From Serendipita indica DSM 11827 (taxonomy: Eukaryota > Basidiomycota > Agaricomycetes > Sebacinales > Serendipitaceae), in the NCBI GenBank assembly GCA_910890315.1, contig CAJVGD010000011.1, positions 744,001-808,000 of the forward strand: a DNA stretch of 64,000 nucleotides, written 5' to 3'. How positions within the stretch are numbered: position 1 is the first letter of the stretch; every line of letters begins with the position of its first letter. The position numbers and the translations under genes are program-made. Shown piece by piece: positions 44,705-59,916 of this stretch. Below the pieces are notes generated by a model. That model saw nothing but the letters and a program-made list of their open reading frames with translations, did not search any database and was not told where the DNA came from.

Positions 44705-46293
44705 ATGGCGAGCCTCGTCGCCATCCTAGACCTCAAGGGAAAGCCATTGATTCAACGCTCGTATCGCGATGATGTCCCTCCTTCGTACATTGAACGCTTT
44801 CTGCCGCTCATTCTCGAGTTTGAGGAAGAGGAGACGCAAGTGACGCCGTGCTTTACACATCAGGGCATCAATTATCTCCACATACGCCATTCAAACCTTT
44901 ATCTACTCGCTCTGAGCAAAGGGAACAGCAATGCTGTCGAGATCATTCTATTCTTGCAACGGCTTTGTAGCGTCCTAGTCGAGTACTTCAAAGAGCTAGA
45001 AGAGGAGAGCATACGTGACAACTTTGTCATCATCTACGAGCTACTCGACGAGGTCATGGATTTTGGATACCCACAGACCACAGAGTCCAAGATTTTACAA
45101 GAGTGAGCGCTTATATCCAGCCACACGAATCTCAACTAACATCGGGAATAGGTATATTACACAAGAGTCGCACAAATTGGATATTACCGCTCCTCCAGCC
45201 GTCACCAATGCCGTCTCATGGCGGTCGGACGGCATCCGATATCGGAAGAACGAAGTGTTTCTCGATGTTATCGAGTCCGTCAATCTTCTTGTCAATGCCA
45301 ATGGGAACGTAATCCGGTCTGAAATCCTAGGAGCAGTCAAAATGAAATGCTACCTGTCGGGCATGCCAGAATTGCGACTAGGTCTCAATGACAAGGTCAT
45401 GTTTGAGAGCACAGGCAGAGCTTCGCGTGGAAAAGCAATCGAAATGGAAGATGTCAAGTTTCACCAATGCGTTCGCCTATCGCGATTCGAAAACGATCGG
45501 ACAATCTCTTTCATTCCACCAGGTTAGTGCTTTTTTCTCCTGTCCATACGTTGCCCATATCCCTTCACAGACGGCGAATTTGAGCTCATGTCGTACCGAC
45601 TCTCCACTCCCGTCAAGCCTCTTATCTGGGTGGAAGCCAATGTGGAAAGCCACCGCAACAGCCGCATAGAGTATATGGTCAAGGTACTTTTGATTAATAT
45701 CAATCTTGTCAGATTTTGAATCCCCATTAGGTGAAAGCGCAATTCAAGCGGAGAAGTAATGCAAACAACGTAGAAATCTACGTACCGGTTCCAGACGATG
45801 CGGACACACCAAAGTTTAGAGTGCGCCGGACCATCCAATCGTCAACGAAAAGCTGATCATTGTCCAGGCTGCGACTGGAACTGCCCAATACGTTCCAGAC
45901 AAGTCTGCCTTTGTATGGAAAATTAAACAGCTGGGAGGCTCCCGCGAGTTTCTGATGCGAGCACAATTCGGTCTCCCGAGCGTCCGGAACAGTGAGTCAG
46001 AATAAAATTTGCGCTCAAGAAGCTCAAAGAGTCGTAGCCGAGGAGACCGAGAGACGAGCGCCCATCTCTGTAAAGTTTGAGATACCATACTTTACCGTCA
46101 GCGGTATCCAAGTACGGTATCTCAAGATTGTCGAGAAGAGTGGCTATCAGGCGTTGCCTTGGGTGAGGTACATTACCCAACACGGCGATGATTACAGGTG
46201 AGGCACTGCATTCGTATGCGTGCATGCTGACACTTTTATAGCCTGCGCACAGTGGTTGAGCGTGGCAACACGCCTGGTGGCGGACCGATATAG
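44705..46293 (+). CDS. APM1: AP-1 clathrin adaptor mu subunit
   Basis: The medium chain of AP-1, which selects cargo at the trans-Golgi and endosomes. N-terminal longin domain: MASLVAILDLKGKPLIQRSY, LILEFEEEETQVTPCFTHQG and ELLDEVMDFGYPQTTESKIL, all typical. The mu-homology domain follows: AVSWRSDGIRYRKNEVFLDV, IESVNLLVNANGNVIRSEIL, MKCYLSGMPELRLGLNDKVM, then IPPDGEFELMSYRLSTPVKP and, after short introns, AQYVPDKSAFVWKIKQLGGS. Last are SGIQVRYLKIVEKSGYQALP (the Tyr-motif pocket) and WVRYITQHGDDYSLRT. It matches AP-1 mu throughout and is of full length. About six exons. Confidence 0.95.
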
Positions 46294-46731
46294 CACCGAA
46301 AGTAATTCTACGTGAAAATACACACGTTTCGTCTAATCACAGATCTACCTTGTGGTCGGAACCCAGGCGACCTCGGTCACTTGTGAGAAGCTGCAATATT
46401 GAGGACGAAGCATCACATCCAATCGTTTCCAGGAATGATGCAAAGGAATGAGATGAGGTTGTCAAATCATGAATCGAAAATCCACCAGAATCTATGTCAC
46501 CCCGAGCTCGTGGACGAACACGCTGCGCCAACCGTGGCATCAAGGCGGCATCGAGGCATCGATGCATCATACAGAAGCCAAAGTGGTCTGATGCTTGAGC
46601 TGGGATGAGAACGCGTACAAGAGTGGTAAAGATCCCATGCCGGAGGTTGTTTCCCTTCCTCGTTCTTGTCTTCGTTCCCTTCGGCCCAAGAGCGCCCATT
46701 CTGGACGCTATCTTCTTCTTATAACCATTTA
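46294..46731. other. Intergenic stretch between APM1 and the MYND gene
   Basis: No coding signal that I can support. It should contain the APM1 terminator and the MYND-gene promoter. No TATA box or repeat is obvious. Confidence 0.4.
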
Positions 46732-48014
46732 ATGTCTATTGTTCAGCACACGCATACCCAGCAGGCGTCGTATACAATGTTCTTCAAGCAGCCGCCGTAC
46801 CCAACCCCTAAATCGTCTCAGGCGCCAACTCCAGTGAAGCGAAAGTCATTTTTTGGTGGAATAAAAACGACACAAACGTCCCATACTGTCACATTCTCCA
46901 CGCCACCGTCACGCCACGCATATTCGACACATCAGCCGTCGCGTCAGCACCAGCAACGTTATTATCAGCCTCCCCGATCTTTTGACATCACTAGTCCCTC
47001 TGGAAAGAAACAACGTATGATTTTCGTCGAGCGGGTATCCCATGTCACCGCTCAGGTCGAATATGGCCTTGTCCCCGCTGACGCCAAATTACGACGGTAT
47101 GACGAACAGGGAAATCTGGTTGGAAATGAGGGAATGGAGCTCCTCAGCCCAAAAGTGTGCGAGGATACAGTTCGCGGTACCTTTTTCTTCGCGGAGCGGC
47201 GGGGTGCTCTGCCCTCACCCAAGAATCGTGCGTTGAAGAAAGAGGAGAGCCAGGAAAGTGGTAAAGGTGCCCCATCTATCAATGGTCAAGACGTAGAAAC
47301 GATCCAGGCGGAACAGGAGCTTGAGCCGCAGGAGATTCCGACAATCCTGGAGCAACTCGTCGAGCTTCGGGTCCTTCGCATTATCCCCTCAATTCGTTGT
47401 CGCAGCCGAGAGCACGCAGGTGCCTGCCTCGTCCGTATTCTGCTTCCCGACAGCGAGGTACTGGTCTCACCAATGGTTCTTGACGGTGTCGCTAACCTGC
47501 GTAGATCGGACATTCTTGTTCAAGCCCTCGCCACCCGTATGTTTTGTACGAGGCAACCCCTTACCCTCGTTTCAAGGTCGGCGAGATACCGTCTTAGCAC
47601 ACCAGAAGCTCACCAAAATCAAACAGGTATGCACCGCATGTCGCGCAATTCCGGGACGTCGCGGCGTGTTCTACTGCAGTGAAGCATGTCTTGCAGCCGC
47701 ATGGCCTCAGCATCGCGTGAGTACCTCTCGTTGAGTGCTAGAAAGACTGTTGAACATAGTAGATCGAGTGTGGCAAATCCAAAGACCAGCTCCAGCAGAT
47801 TGTGTCCATACTCCCAACTATTATCCAACCCCGGCCTACTGCTCTGGCTCATATCCGCGTACAGACCCACAAACCAGCGTGGTATCGTGCTTGGCTATGG
47901 TTTGGACACGTGGCTGAAACAAACCCCGAGAATAAACTCGACTTTCAGACTTGGAAGGCCAATGTCCGAGAGAGACGAGGAGCTAGTTGTCAGGATCTTC
48001 TTCCTGGATTCTGA
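46732..48014 (+). CDS. MYND-type zinc-finger protein, otherwise unrecognised
   Basis: Exon 1 (to about 47540) begins MSIVQHTHTQQASYTMFFKQ and encodes a basic, S/P-rich N-terminus, then RMIFVERVSHVTAQVEYGLV and an EQELEPQEIPTILEQLVELR helix. An intron with a GTATGT donor follows. Exon 2 has RRDTVLAHQKLTKIKQ followed by VCTACRAIPGRRGVFYCSEA and CLAAAWPQHR. After one more intron comes IECGKSKDQ, which completes a MYND finger (C-x2-C, C-x3-C, H and final C). The C-terminal stretch (YRAWLWFGHVAETNPENKLD) ends LLPGF. MYND fingers bind proline-rich partners; nothing more can be said. An internal Met (MFFKQ) is an alternative start. Confidence 0.7.
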
Positions 48015-48219
48015 GCAATCAGTAAACTATCTTGTACTGCCATACGAGCATTTTCTTGTACAGCATCCTTCGCGTACTCGTGGAGCGTTGCTTTTCTTGA
48101 CGCGGCGAATTCTTTGCGTACATCCATGTATTAGCCGTAGAATAGTACTCGTATAAACATAGAATCCTGTAGCATATGAGCTCTGCGTCTTCTCAAAAGT
48201 CGCAGATCTCGTAAGAGGA

Positions 48220-49514
48220 CTATACTATCCTATGCAGGATATCTGCCGCCAGAGTGTTCATCGTCTCCTTCACTTCGGCAACTCCGCTATCTGTATCGCC
48301 GTAGCTTCCTTCCAGGAGAAGCGGTACACCACGGTCTGCGCTCATGCTCAACTGTGGGACGAGCGGTAATCTTCCGAGTACTTTAATACCCATTTCATCG
48401 GCTGCAAGCTCCAGCGAGGTAGAAGGTCCGAAGAGGTCGTGCTTTGTCGTACACGAGGAACATGTATAATGCGACATGTTTAACATTACGCCGAAGATCT
48501 GCATAAAAATATAAGTGTGAGTTAACTTAGACAATGGTTGATGTACCGGAACGTTTATTCTTTGAAACATGGCAACTCCCTTCTTCACGTCCGCCAGCGC
48601 GACGTCCTGAGCAGTGGACACGATGACGGCACCTATAGATGCATTTAGAACGGGAATAAACAAGAATTTTGACACACCGTCGACCTTGACGAGCTGACCC
48701 AAGGTCAAAGCGACGTCGCCTGTCCCAGGAGGCATGTCGATCACGAGCACATCAACGCCATTAGGAACCGATCCTCCACCACTCCAGTCTACGTCAAATA
48801 AAAGTTGCTGTGTCGCTTTTTGGACCATGAGACCTCTCCAGACGATTGGAGCAGCTTCGTTGCTTGACTTCCAAGTGGATCCAGGGAACTCGCCATTGGT
48901 TGTTGGTTTACTCGCCGGGAATGCAGGTTCACGAGAGAGGAGAAAGCCCATGGACATGCACTGAATACCATGGTTCTTCAGGGGCACAATGCGGTCGACT
49001 GTAGGATATTTCGTCAGAGTCGTTGTGGTAAGGAATCTGGAGCGCACAGTGGGTCACTTCTGGTTCTGGAGCATCTCGTAGACCCATGATACGGGGTATA
49101 GAGGGACCAAATATGTCGAGGTCGAGTATTCCAACGCGAGGTTTTGAAGGCTGACGAGCAAGTGCTATGGCCAAATTGACTGTTCGCGACAAGTAAGAAA
49201 GGCGTTAGACAGGTTTCAGTTGTCATACAGAGAAGGAGAAACCTGCCACGGTGCTCTTGCCAACGCCGCCTTTTGCGCTCGAAACTGCTATTACACGGCG
49301 AACCAGAGGAATTGGTGACTTTGTAGGAAAATTGGACCTTCTCGGTAGTTTAGGGGAAGAAGGGCCATCCTCAAACTGTAAAAACCTCAGTCGTTGTACC
49401 CAGACACTATAAGCCGCTTGTACGGACATTAAATTTGCCATGTTGCATCCTCGAACTACTTGAGAATGTCCTCAGGCTAGCATAGCAGCCCGTAGGTGCC
49501 TGGTGTCTTAACAT
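48220..49514 (-). CDS. IND1: Mitochondrial Fe-S scaffold ATPase Ind1 (NUBPL, Mrp/NBP35 family)
   Basis: A P-loop ATPase that puts Fe-S clusters into respiratory complex I. The N-terminus MLRHQAPTGCYASLRTFSSS looks like a mitochondrial presequence. An intron at phase zero joins KFN to FEDGPSSPKLPRRSNFPTKS and then PIPLVRRVIAVSSAKGGVGKST (Walker A with the deviant Lys). LDLDIFGPSIPRIMGL, GIQCMSMGFLLSREPA, PIVWRGLMVQKATQQLLFDV, VLVIDMPPGTGDVALTLGQL and STAQDVALADVKKGVAMFQR are all hallmarks. The cluster-binding CxxC is in MSHYTCSSCTTKHDLFG. Complex I is present in this lineage and absent from budding yeast, which fits. About six exons. Confidence 0.93.
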
Positions 49515-49673
49515 GTGAGGTGGTCGTCGGGTCCAAGTTTTATTCATGGTCACAAGGAGAGTACAAGAAAGCTCTATTAGAAAAGTCAACTGGATTTATA
49601 CACGCTGTTCAAGACGACTTGAAAGACGCGACAAACAATAAGTACACGACTAGTGGACAACCATAATCCGTTC

Positions 49674-51811
49674 CTAGCTTGCTTCCTTGGTGTGACTCTT
49701 CTCGTGTTTTTCCTTGTCGTGCTTGTCGTGAAGACCTAGGATGGACGAGAGTCTCCGTCTAGTGCTGCCTGAGCTTCTCTTGTGACTATGCTTCTCGGGA
49801 GATGCAGATGCAGAGGTATCATGTGGAGCCTCATCTACCACGAATGAGATTGAGGTTGGCCCAGAGGTATCACCCGCGGTCTGGTCATTTGGTAGAGCCG
49901 CTTGGGCACGATGAGCTGGACTCATCGATGGACTTCCTGCACCGATACTCCCGCCACGGCTTCTTCCAGAGGTTCGACCAATACTTCCGACATCGTACGC
50001 CATAGCAGGGGGTAAGCCGTGGGTGGAGGATCCGGAGACAGTGCGTTGGCGCTCAGAGCCAAACCGGTCAAGCCCAAGACGGGAGCTGATGCTGGTTGAT
50101 CGAGCATGTTCTGCTGCTCCATCGGCATGGGGAATAGACGTAGATGGTCGTCGTGGCTTCTTCAACTTGTGCGCGCGTTGGTCTGCATGCTCAAGGAGCT
50201 CGTTCAAGCGAGAAATTTCCTCCTCCTGTGATTTCGTAAGTAATAAATAGAGTCGCTACGAGTCTCCGACCTTAGCTTTGATGTCGGCCTTGAAAGCCTC
50301 ATTGTCGCGGGTCTTTTCTGCTACAGAGTTTTCCAACTGCACGATCTTAGCATGAGCGTCTTCCATAACTTGGATCTGCTCAGTATCCGACTTGGCCTCG
50401 CCATCTTGGGATGCTCGTTGCTCTGGCTAGGAATGAGAACAGACAGCGTGAATAGTAAGAGACATGCCTTCAAGGGCTTTGATCTTTCCCTGCAACTGGC
50501 TGTTGACGAGCTGGACGTTGTATGCTCGAGTTTGCGCCGCAGCTAGCTCCTGACGAACTTGGAGCAAGTGTTGTTCAGCTTCTTCGCGGGCTTTTTGGGC
50601 AGTTTGAAGGGATCTGTCCGATTCTTCGTTTACTTTGACGAGGCTCTGGACTGTCTCGTCGTGACTGGTGACTGCAGCTTCATACGCTTGCTCTGCTTGC
50701 TCTCGGGCTGCAATTGCCTCATGTAGCTGTGTCTGAACTGCATCATTCTGTGCAACCAGATCATTGCGAGCCGAAGATGCAATGCGTGTTTCTTGATCCA
50801 ACTGTGCCCGCAGATCCTGCAGAGTAGTATTGGCAGCCTCCAATGTCTTCTGGGAGCCCTGTAGCTTTGTATTGGATTCATCCAGCTGTGTAGTAAGTTG
50901 CGAGGCTGAAGCCTCTGCGATTTCAAGTTTTGCGGTGAGGTCGTCCACTTGCGTACGCAACGCCGCCTCGTTCTCTCGCAATGCGTCCATCTGCGCAAGA
51001 GCTTCTCGCTGGGTGCCTTCATTCCCCATCCTCGACATTCTCGCCTCGTCATTGGATTTACGGAGCGTGTTCAACAGCCCTTCGGTTTCCTCCAATAGCT
51101 GCGTTTGCGCATCAAATTGCCTTTTGATACGAGCAAGGTCTGCCTCGTAGTGTTTGGCCGATGCTTCGGCATCCCTACAGCGTGTCTGCCAGTCTTCATC
51201 CCCTTTATGAGAGCCTTGGGACTGTTTGACGAGCCGTTCACGGAGTAAACGCTGCTCCTCATTTGATTCGTCGAGGTTTTGGGAGAGGGATGCATTGCGC
51301 CGTTCCAGCTCGAGAATGCGCTGGTGGAGGATGTCAAGCTGCTGCCGGTCGCGCCGGTAATCGCTCTGTACCCATAAAAGCGAATCAGTCAGAATTGCAA
51401 AAACACATGAAATGACGTGGAGCGGATACGGTGCGTCCGTCTGCGAGAAACGTGGCCGGCGTGAGGGAAAGAGGCGACTTCAAGCCATTGACAAGTATAC
51501 ACTGCCATGAGTGGGAAGAACAGGACCTACATCGAGCATAACTTTGAGGACGAGCCGGGACCGGTCGACCCAGCTTTGCCAGTAGCGGGCTGGAATGTAG
51601 CGGGCAATATTCAGGAAAAATTGGACAACGACAAATGACAGGAGAGTAAACGTGGGGAGGACATCCGAAGCCAACTGAGTGGGACCGAAAGTCAGAGCTT
51701 TGTTTTGAAACGGCGAGGACTCTCAGAACCTACTTTGAGCGAGCGCTGAAGGACAAGAGGAAGAGGAACAAGCATTAGTTTCCTCGGAATGACAGATGAT
51801 GAACTGGGCAT
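49674..51811 (-). CDS. Membrane-anchored long coiled-coil protein of unknown function
   Basis: Unrecognised family. The N-terminus MPSSSSVIPRKLMLVPLPLV leads, across an intron, to LASDVLPTFTLLSFVVVQFF, which is a hydrophobic hairpin or span, then NIARYIPARYWQSWVDRSRL. After two more introns a long coiled coil begins (YRRDRQQLDILHQRILELER ... SQNLDESNEEQRLLRERLVK) and continues with few breaks for more than 250 residues (LTAKLEIAEASASQLTTQLD; AAIREQAEQAYEAAV-like). The C-terminal 180 residues are disordered, S/T/H-rich (LHDKHDKEKHEKSHTKEAS). The shape is that of a membrane tether or golgin-like protein, but no signature was seen. Downstream of the chitinase genes on the same strand. Confidence 0.65.
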
Positions 51812-52032
51812 CGTTTCGGTGGAGTTCAAGTTGCCGCTGCCACTCGCCCAACCTGAATCCACAGTCATTGGTAATGTTCTCAAGACATCCAACGACATTA
51901 CATCAAAATGCCCGCTTTCACCTACTTTCATGTACAATGTCGATTTCAATCCAGTCCAACTGTATACACCGACTGGCCAATCTCGAGATCATGGGAACAA
52001 ACAACTGCACAGACTCAACGCAACCGAATCAA

Positions 52033-54149
<2,117 letters not shown>

Positions 54150-55539
54150 CGTTGAAAGGATTGGAGTAGACGAATGAACGTGGGTACTAGCTTTGGGTCA
54201 CCCTAGAGGAGGGTTGCTGGTGGGAGATGGTTAGAATCGCGTGTCGTTTTATAGGCAGCGCGGTATAAAAGGGGGGAGTCGTAGAGAGCTTGTATTTACC
54301 AATCATTTCCCCCGTGATCCATGGCGCACGATGAGAGATGGCTTGTTTCGGAGTGGCAAGTCGGGTATGATGTCCCATCAAATCGTGGGATACAGAACGT
54401 CGAAGTATGGCTCCCGAGACATTCCGACTACTTCTTTAGTCTCTCTGACCTCCGCAACGCATGGCGTGTCGCTACTGGGAATGAGTGAGTCAAAGGAGAA
54501 TATCAGAATGCATCTCGCCGGATATAACGCGTTTTATCTTGTCAAATTCGAAGATAGATAGCGCGCACAGCGGCATATATGACCTGGAATCGAAGTCGAA
54601 GATGGGCACATGAGCAGCGACCTGAAATAAGGATGTTGATGTACCTTGACCAGTAGGACATGTAGGAAACATTAAAGTCCTGTGAGGGATTACAGAGACT
54701 ATATTGGGGAGCGTTCTCATGGTAGGAGCTCTATCACAGTACCATCTGCGGCTTTCCACGTATTTCATAAGGGAGTTGTGAGTACCGGGCGCATGATAGT
54801 AGCGTCCTCATGAGCCATGCAATCAGAAGCCGAAGGCAGCGACGCCCCGGAGAACCATATGTCACCAGGGCCACAATATCCTAAGCAGCGCTAGAGGCCG
54901 AGCCTGTCTTCCTTGGACTCGGGAGATGTCGGGATATCCTGAATATATGCTCCGACTGCATTTTGATATGAAGAAGCCGCCTGTTGACAACGTATGGATA
55001 TCCAGACGTACGCGTAGCTTGGTCCATGTTTTGTCGTTACGGCATATTCCCGTAACGGAGTCTTACCTGGAAAGATACTGAGCACAATCACGCGAGGGGT
55101 TGTCCGCGAAACGTACAGCTCATATGTGCCCCATCATACCATCAAATTGATTGGAAGCCGTGATCATTCAAGATTTGTCGAAATGTGGGAAGCTGCCGGA
55201 TAAGGTCTATAGAAAGCATCCACGTAGCCGACTGATGAGGATGAGTATACCACGGTTCATGTTTGAACGCATAGCAGTCTAAACGATGTGAACAGTCTTG
55301 TACCAGGACAATCCGTCCAAAATTCCGGGGGCCATCTCGCGGTTGCACATCGAGAGAGTGCGCAACCTGCGCTCAAGTGACCCAGCAAGGTCTCGACACT
55401 TCCAAAAAGACCGAATATAAAGGACTAGTATTGAAGAAAAAAGACGGGAAATTTGCAAAGAGCGTCATTGCAGCTCTACAAAAGTACTCAGCATACCCTA
55501 ACGCGTTTCCACGCACAATCACGCTCATCCTTTGGCTTT
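54150..55539. other. Gene-free spacer between the two chitinases
   Basis: 1.39 kb with no recognisable protein. It contains the chitinase A promoter on the left. Some bases toward the right end are the residual downstream part of the chitinase B binding module (see findings). No repeat or RNA was seen. Confidence 0.5.
54247..54253 (-). promoter_or_regulatory. TATA box of chitinase A
   Basis: On the minus strand the sequence is TATAAAA, about 98-104 bases upstream of the chitinase A start codon at 54149. Sequence and spacing fit a core promoter. Confidence 0.45.
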
Positions 55540-57504
<1,965 letters not shown>

Positions 57505-57915
57505 AAGTAACTTGTAACGAGTGTGGTATCCTCAAGAGGGAAAGGAATGACGTGAATCAACTCGCCGCGTCTGGCTTTATACGACGAGGCTGTAGTGCAG
57601 GGAAGCAAGGCTGCCCCCACACAAGCATACCTTCTTTCCACGCTCCCGCTTGCAGCGGAGCGTCGGATAACCAGTTAGAAATAGATTTATGCGAGCGGAC
57701 CGTCGTTGCGATAGATAAGGTGTATCAAGTCGTAGATACAGCGTTGGAAATGCCCGCTCATATCGTGGGATCACGCGCGAGAATCCCGAGAATTCCGACG
57801 GACTCGACTCCGATATTGCACCAGGTTAAACTTCTTTATATAGAGTCGGTAGTCTGAGAAGCCCATCGGTACCGCGGTCCAAAGCTGTTGTATACATACT
57901 ACAGAGAAGCATAGA
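57505..57915. other. Chitinase B promoter and spacer
   Basis: Non-coding 410 bases between the chitinase B start and the stop of the next gene on the same strand. A TATA box is listed separately. No other element seen. Confidence 0.4.
57576..57581 (-). promoter_or_regulatory. TATA box of chitinase B
   Basis: Minus-strand TATAAA about 72-77 bases upstream of the start codon at 57504. Both chitinases thus have a similar core promoter. Confidence 0.45.
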
Positions 57916-58997
57916 TTACTGAGGAGCATCATGAGCAGAATACGCTGGCGCAGGTGTCTGGGCCGCCATCCTGGGGGGCTGGAATCCCGCCTTTTCCGAT
58001 GGTTCTGTCGGCGGGGGTGCGTATCCAGAAAAGTGAGCCTTTTCATGTCCCCACGTCGCCGTAAACTGTGCCTTTTCGTTTGTGGGATGACCTTCCATTG
58101 CAAATGCTGGCGGGGGAGGAGAGCCGGGGTTTGACGACGAGCCGGCTATGGAGGATCCTGCGACGCCTTCGGACGTGAGCGGTATCGCCCAGGGTGCGTA
58201 TCCAGACATGGGCGTCACGGACGGCGGTGGCGGGGATGGTGTGAGGGAAGTAGTCGTGGGCGCATAAAGATGGTTTGTAGATTCTGGAGGTGGAGGTGCA
58301 TAATTGTAGTACTGGGTGCCATCCTTGGGACCCTCTGCGCTGCCATACATGCTCGGGTTGTATGCCGTCGAGGTGGTATAGGACGAGGTGGCACGACGTA
58401 GATCTGGATGGACAAATCCATTTGGACCATTGGTATTTGGTGGACCATTGGTATTTGGTTGAGGAGGAGTAACGAATGGGACGGGAGGGGGCACATTGTA
58501 TGCGGGGCCGATCCCATTATTAATATTCTGGTTCATCTCCGGCTGTGTGGGCTGCTGTTGTCGCTTACGACGTCTCCACCAAAAGAAGAGTCCAACGAGG
58601 AGTGCAATGCCACCAACACTTCCGACGACGGCGCCTACGATGACTCCAGTGTTGGACTTGTTGGTCGGCTTGATGGAATCTGCCGTCGGACCTGGGCTAC
58701 TAGTCAGATTTCAATAAGAATCGAGGGATCAAAACGCACAGAGACCACGCTTTTGGTAGTATTGGTCCGTCTGCAGCAGAATCGGGTTTGCTGGCGGGGG
58801 TATGCTGGAAACATTGAGCGAGGGATTCAACTGGGATATCCAAATAACCGTCAGCAGCCATCAACACCCATCATAGTGGCAAATAGCACCTCGAGCAGCA
58901 TCAGCAGCGGCTCTGCCGCGAGTGTGACGAGCCACGGCAGCGTCCTGTCGGCCGTGTGGATTTGCAGAGAATCAAGAAGACTGTGGACATCTTCCAT
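57916..58997 (-). CDS. Single-span membrane protein with proline-rich cytosolic tail
   Basis: Unrecognised family. The central part, read across an intron, is ILLQTDQYYQKRGLCASPGP then TADSIKPTNKSNTGVIVGAV and VGSVGGIALLVGLFFWWRRR, a textbook type I anchor: an extracellular S/T part, one span and a basic stop-transfer KRQQQ. The tail is P/N/S/Y-rich (PPPVPFVTPPQPNTNGPPNT) and ends AYSAHDAPQ. The layout recalls Mid2/Wsc-like sensor proteins of basidiomycetes, but no Wsc cysteine domain was seen in the part I could read. The N-terminus is unresolved: MEDVHSLLDSLQIHTADRTL at 58997 is the first ATG in an open stretch, but the joining splice was not found. Confidence 0.55.
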
Positions 58998-59103
58998 CGT
59001 CAGTTCAGGTTGGGTTCAAGGAGCGACTGGGAAAAGGTAGGGAAAAAGTAGCGAGCGCTCGGCCATCAGGCTTGGACTCGACCAGCCCCCGAAAAGCCTG
59101 CAG

Positions 59104-59844
59104 ATGACACCAAATCTACGCACAAAATACTGCTTATTGCTGGGACTTATGGCTGGTATGTTGGTGTAAACCCCTAAAGGCAACCAGCACTCAGCGTTTG
59201 TAGTGGCAACCGCACGAGCAGACACCGCGGAGCTCCGTCAACGGCACAAAAGACAAAACTACACCATTGTAAGTCTATATTCTGCATCTCCGGGCACATT
59301 CTCATATTTTATAGTGCTCCTCCGAGTGCACCGCCTACACAACGACACTGTCCAGTTGTTCCCTCAACGTGGCAACATACTCTTCATGCATATGCTCATC
59401 TCAAATGGTCTCAGACATTCTCAGTTGTGTCAACTGTGGGGTCGCCGCTGCAACCTCGCAGATTGAAATTAACCAAGCCCAAACCATCATCAACAGTGCG
59501 TCTCTCCTTTCTACATGATGATGAAACTTCACTCAGGAATCAATAGCCTGGGTCTCTACATGCTCAACCTGGGCTATCCCATCAGTATTGTCCCGACAGC
59601 CCGTCCGACCGTCTCCTTTCCTTGCACGGAACCAGGCCCCGCAGCCACGGCATCCGCTTCAAATCCACTCGCAAGCTTCACCGCACCAAATGCAGCAGGT
59701 ACAACGTCCACTCGTCCGTCAGCGACGGGCGCACCCTCCGTCAGCATCCCGGGTTTCAGCTTTGATTCGAGTCAGCTCAATCAACTCTCGAGTATCTTCA
59801 ACATGCTCAGCGATGAGCTCAATAGTCTCACTTTGACTCCTTGA
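59104..59844 (+). CDS. Small secreted cysteine-rich protein
   Basis: Exon 1 encodes MTPNLRTKYCLLLGLMA; an intron (GTATGT donor) leads to AFVVATARADTAELRQRHKR, so a signal peptide is completed across the splice, with ARA cleavage likely and a basic KR site after it. Exon 3 (after an intron with GTAAGT) gives ICSSECTAYTTTLSSCSLNV, then ATYSSCICSSQMVSDILSCV and NCGVAAA. The spacing C-x3-C-x8-C-x9-C-x-C-x10-C-x2-C loosely resembles a CFEM-like pattern, with one cysteine fewer. A last exon is S/T/P-rich and ends NMLSDELNSLTLTP without a GPI signal. About 200 residues or fewer. Candidate apoplastic or wall protein; function unknown. Confidence 0.65.
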
Positions 59845-59916
59845 TTTCGGATAGGCCCATACTGTATCCTTATATTCGGCGATATCTTATACGTGCAATA
59901 AACGGGCTGTATAATC

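Noticed and set aside
58850-58997. MEDVHSLL... as a certain N-terminus of the single-span membrane protein
   Set aside because: No splice pair was found that joins it in frame to the extracellular part, so it is kept only as a tentative start.
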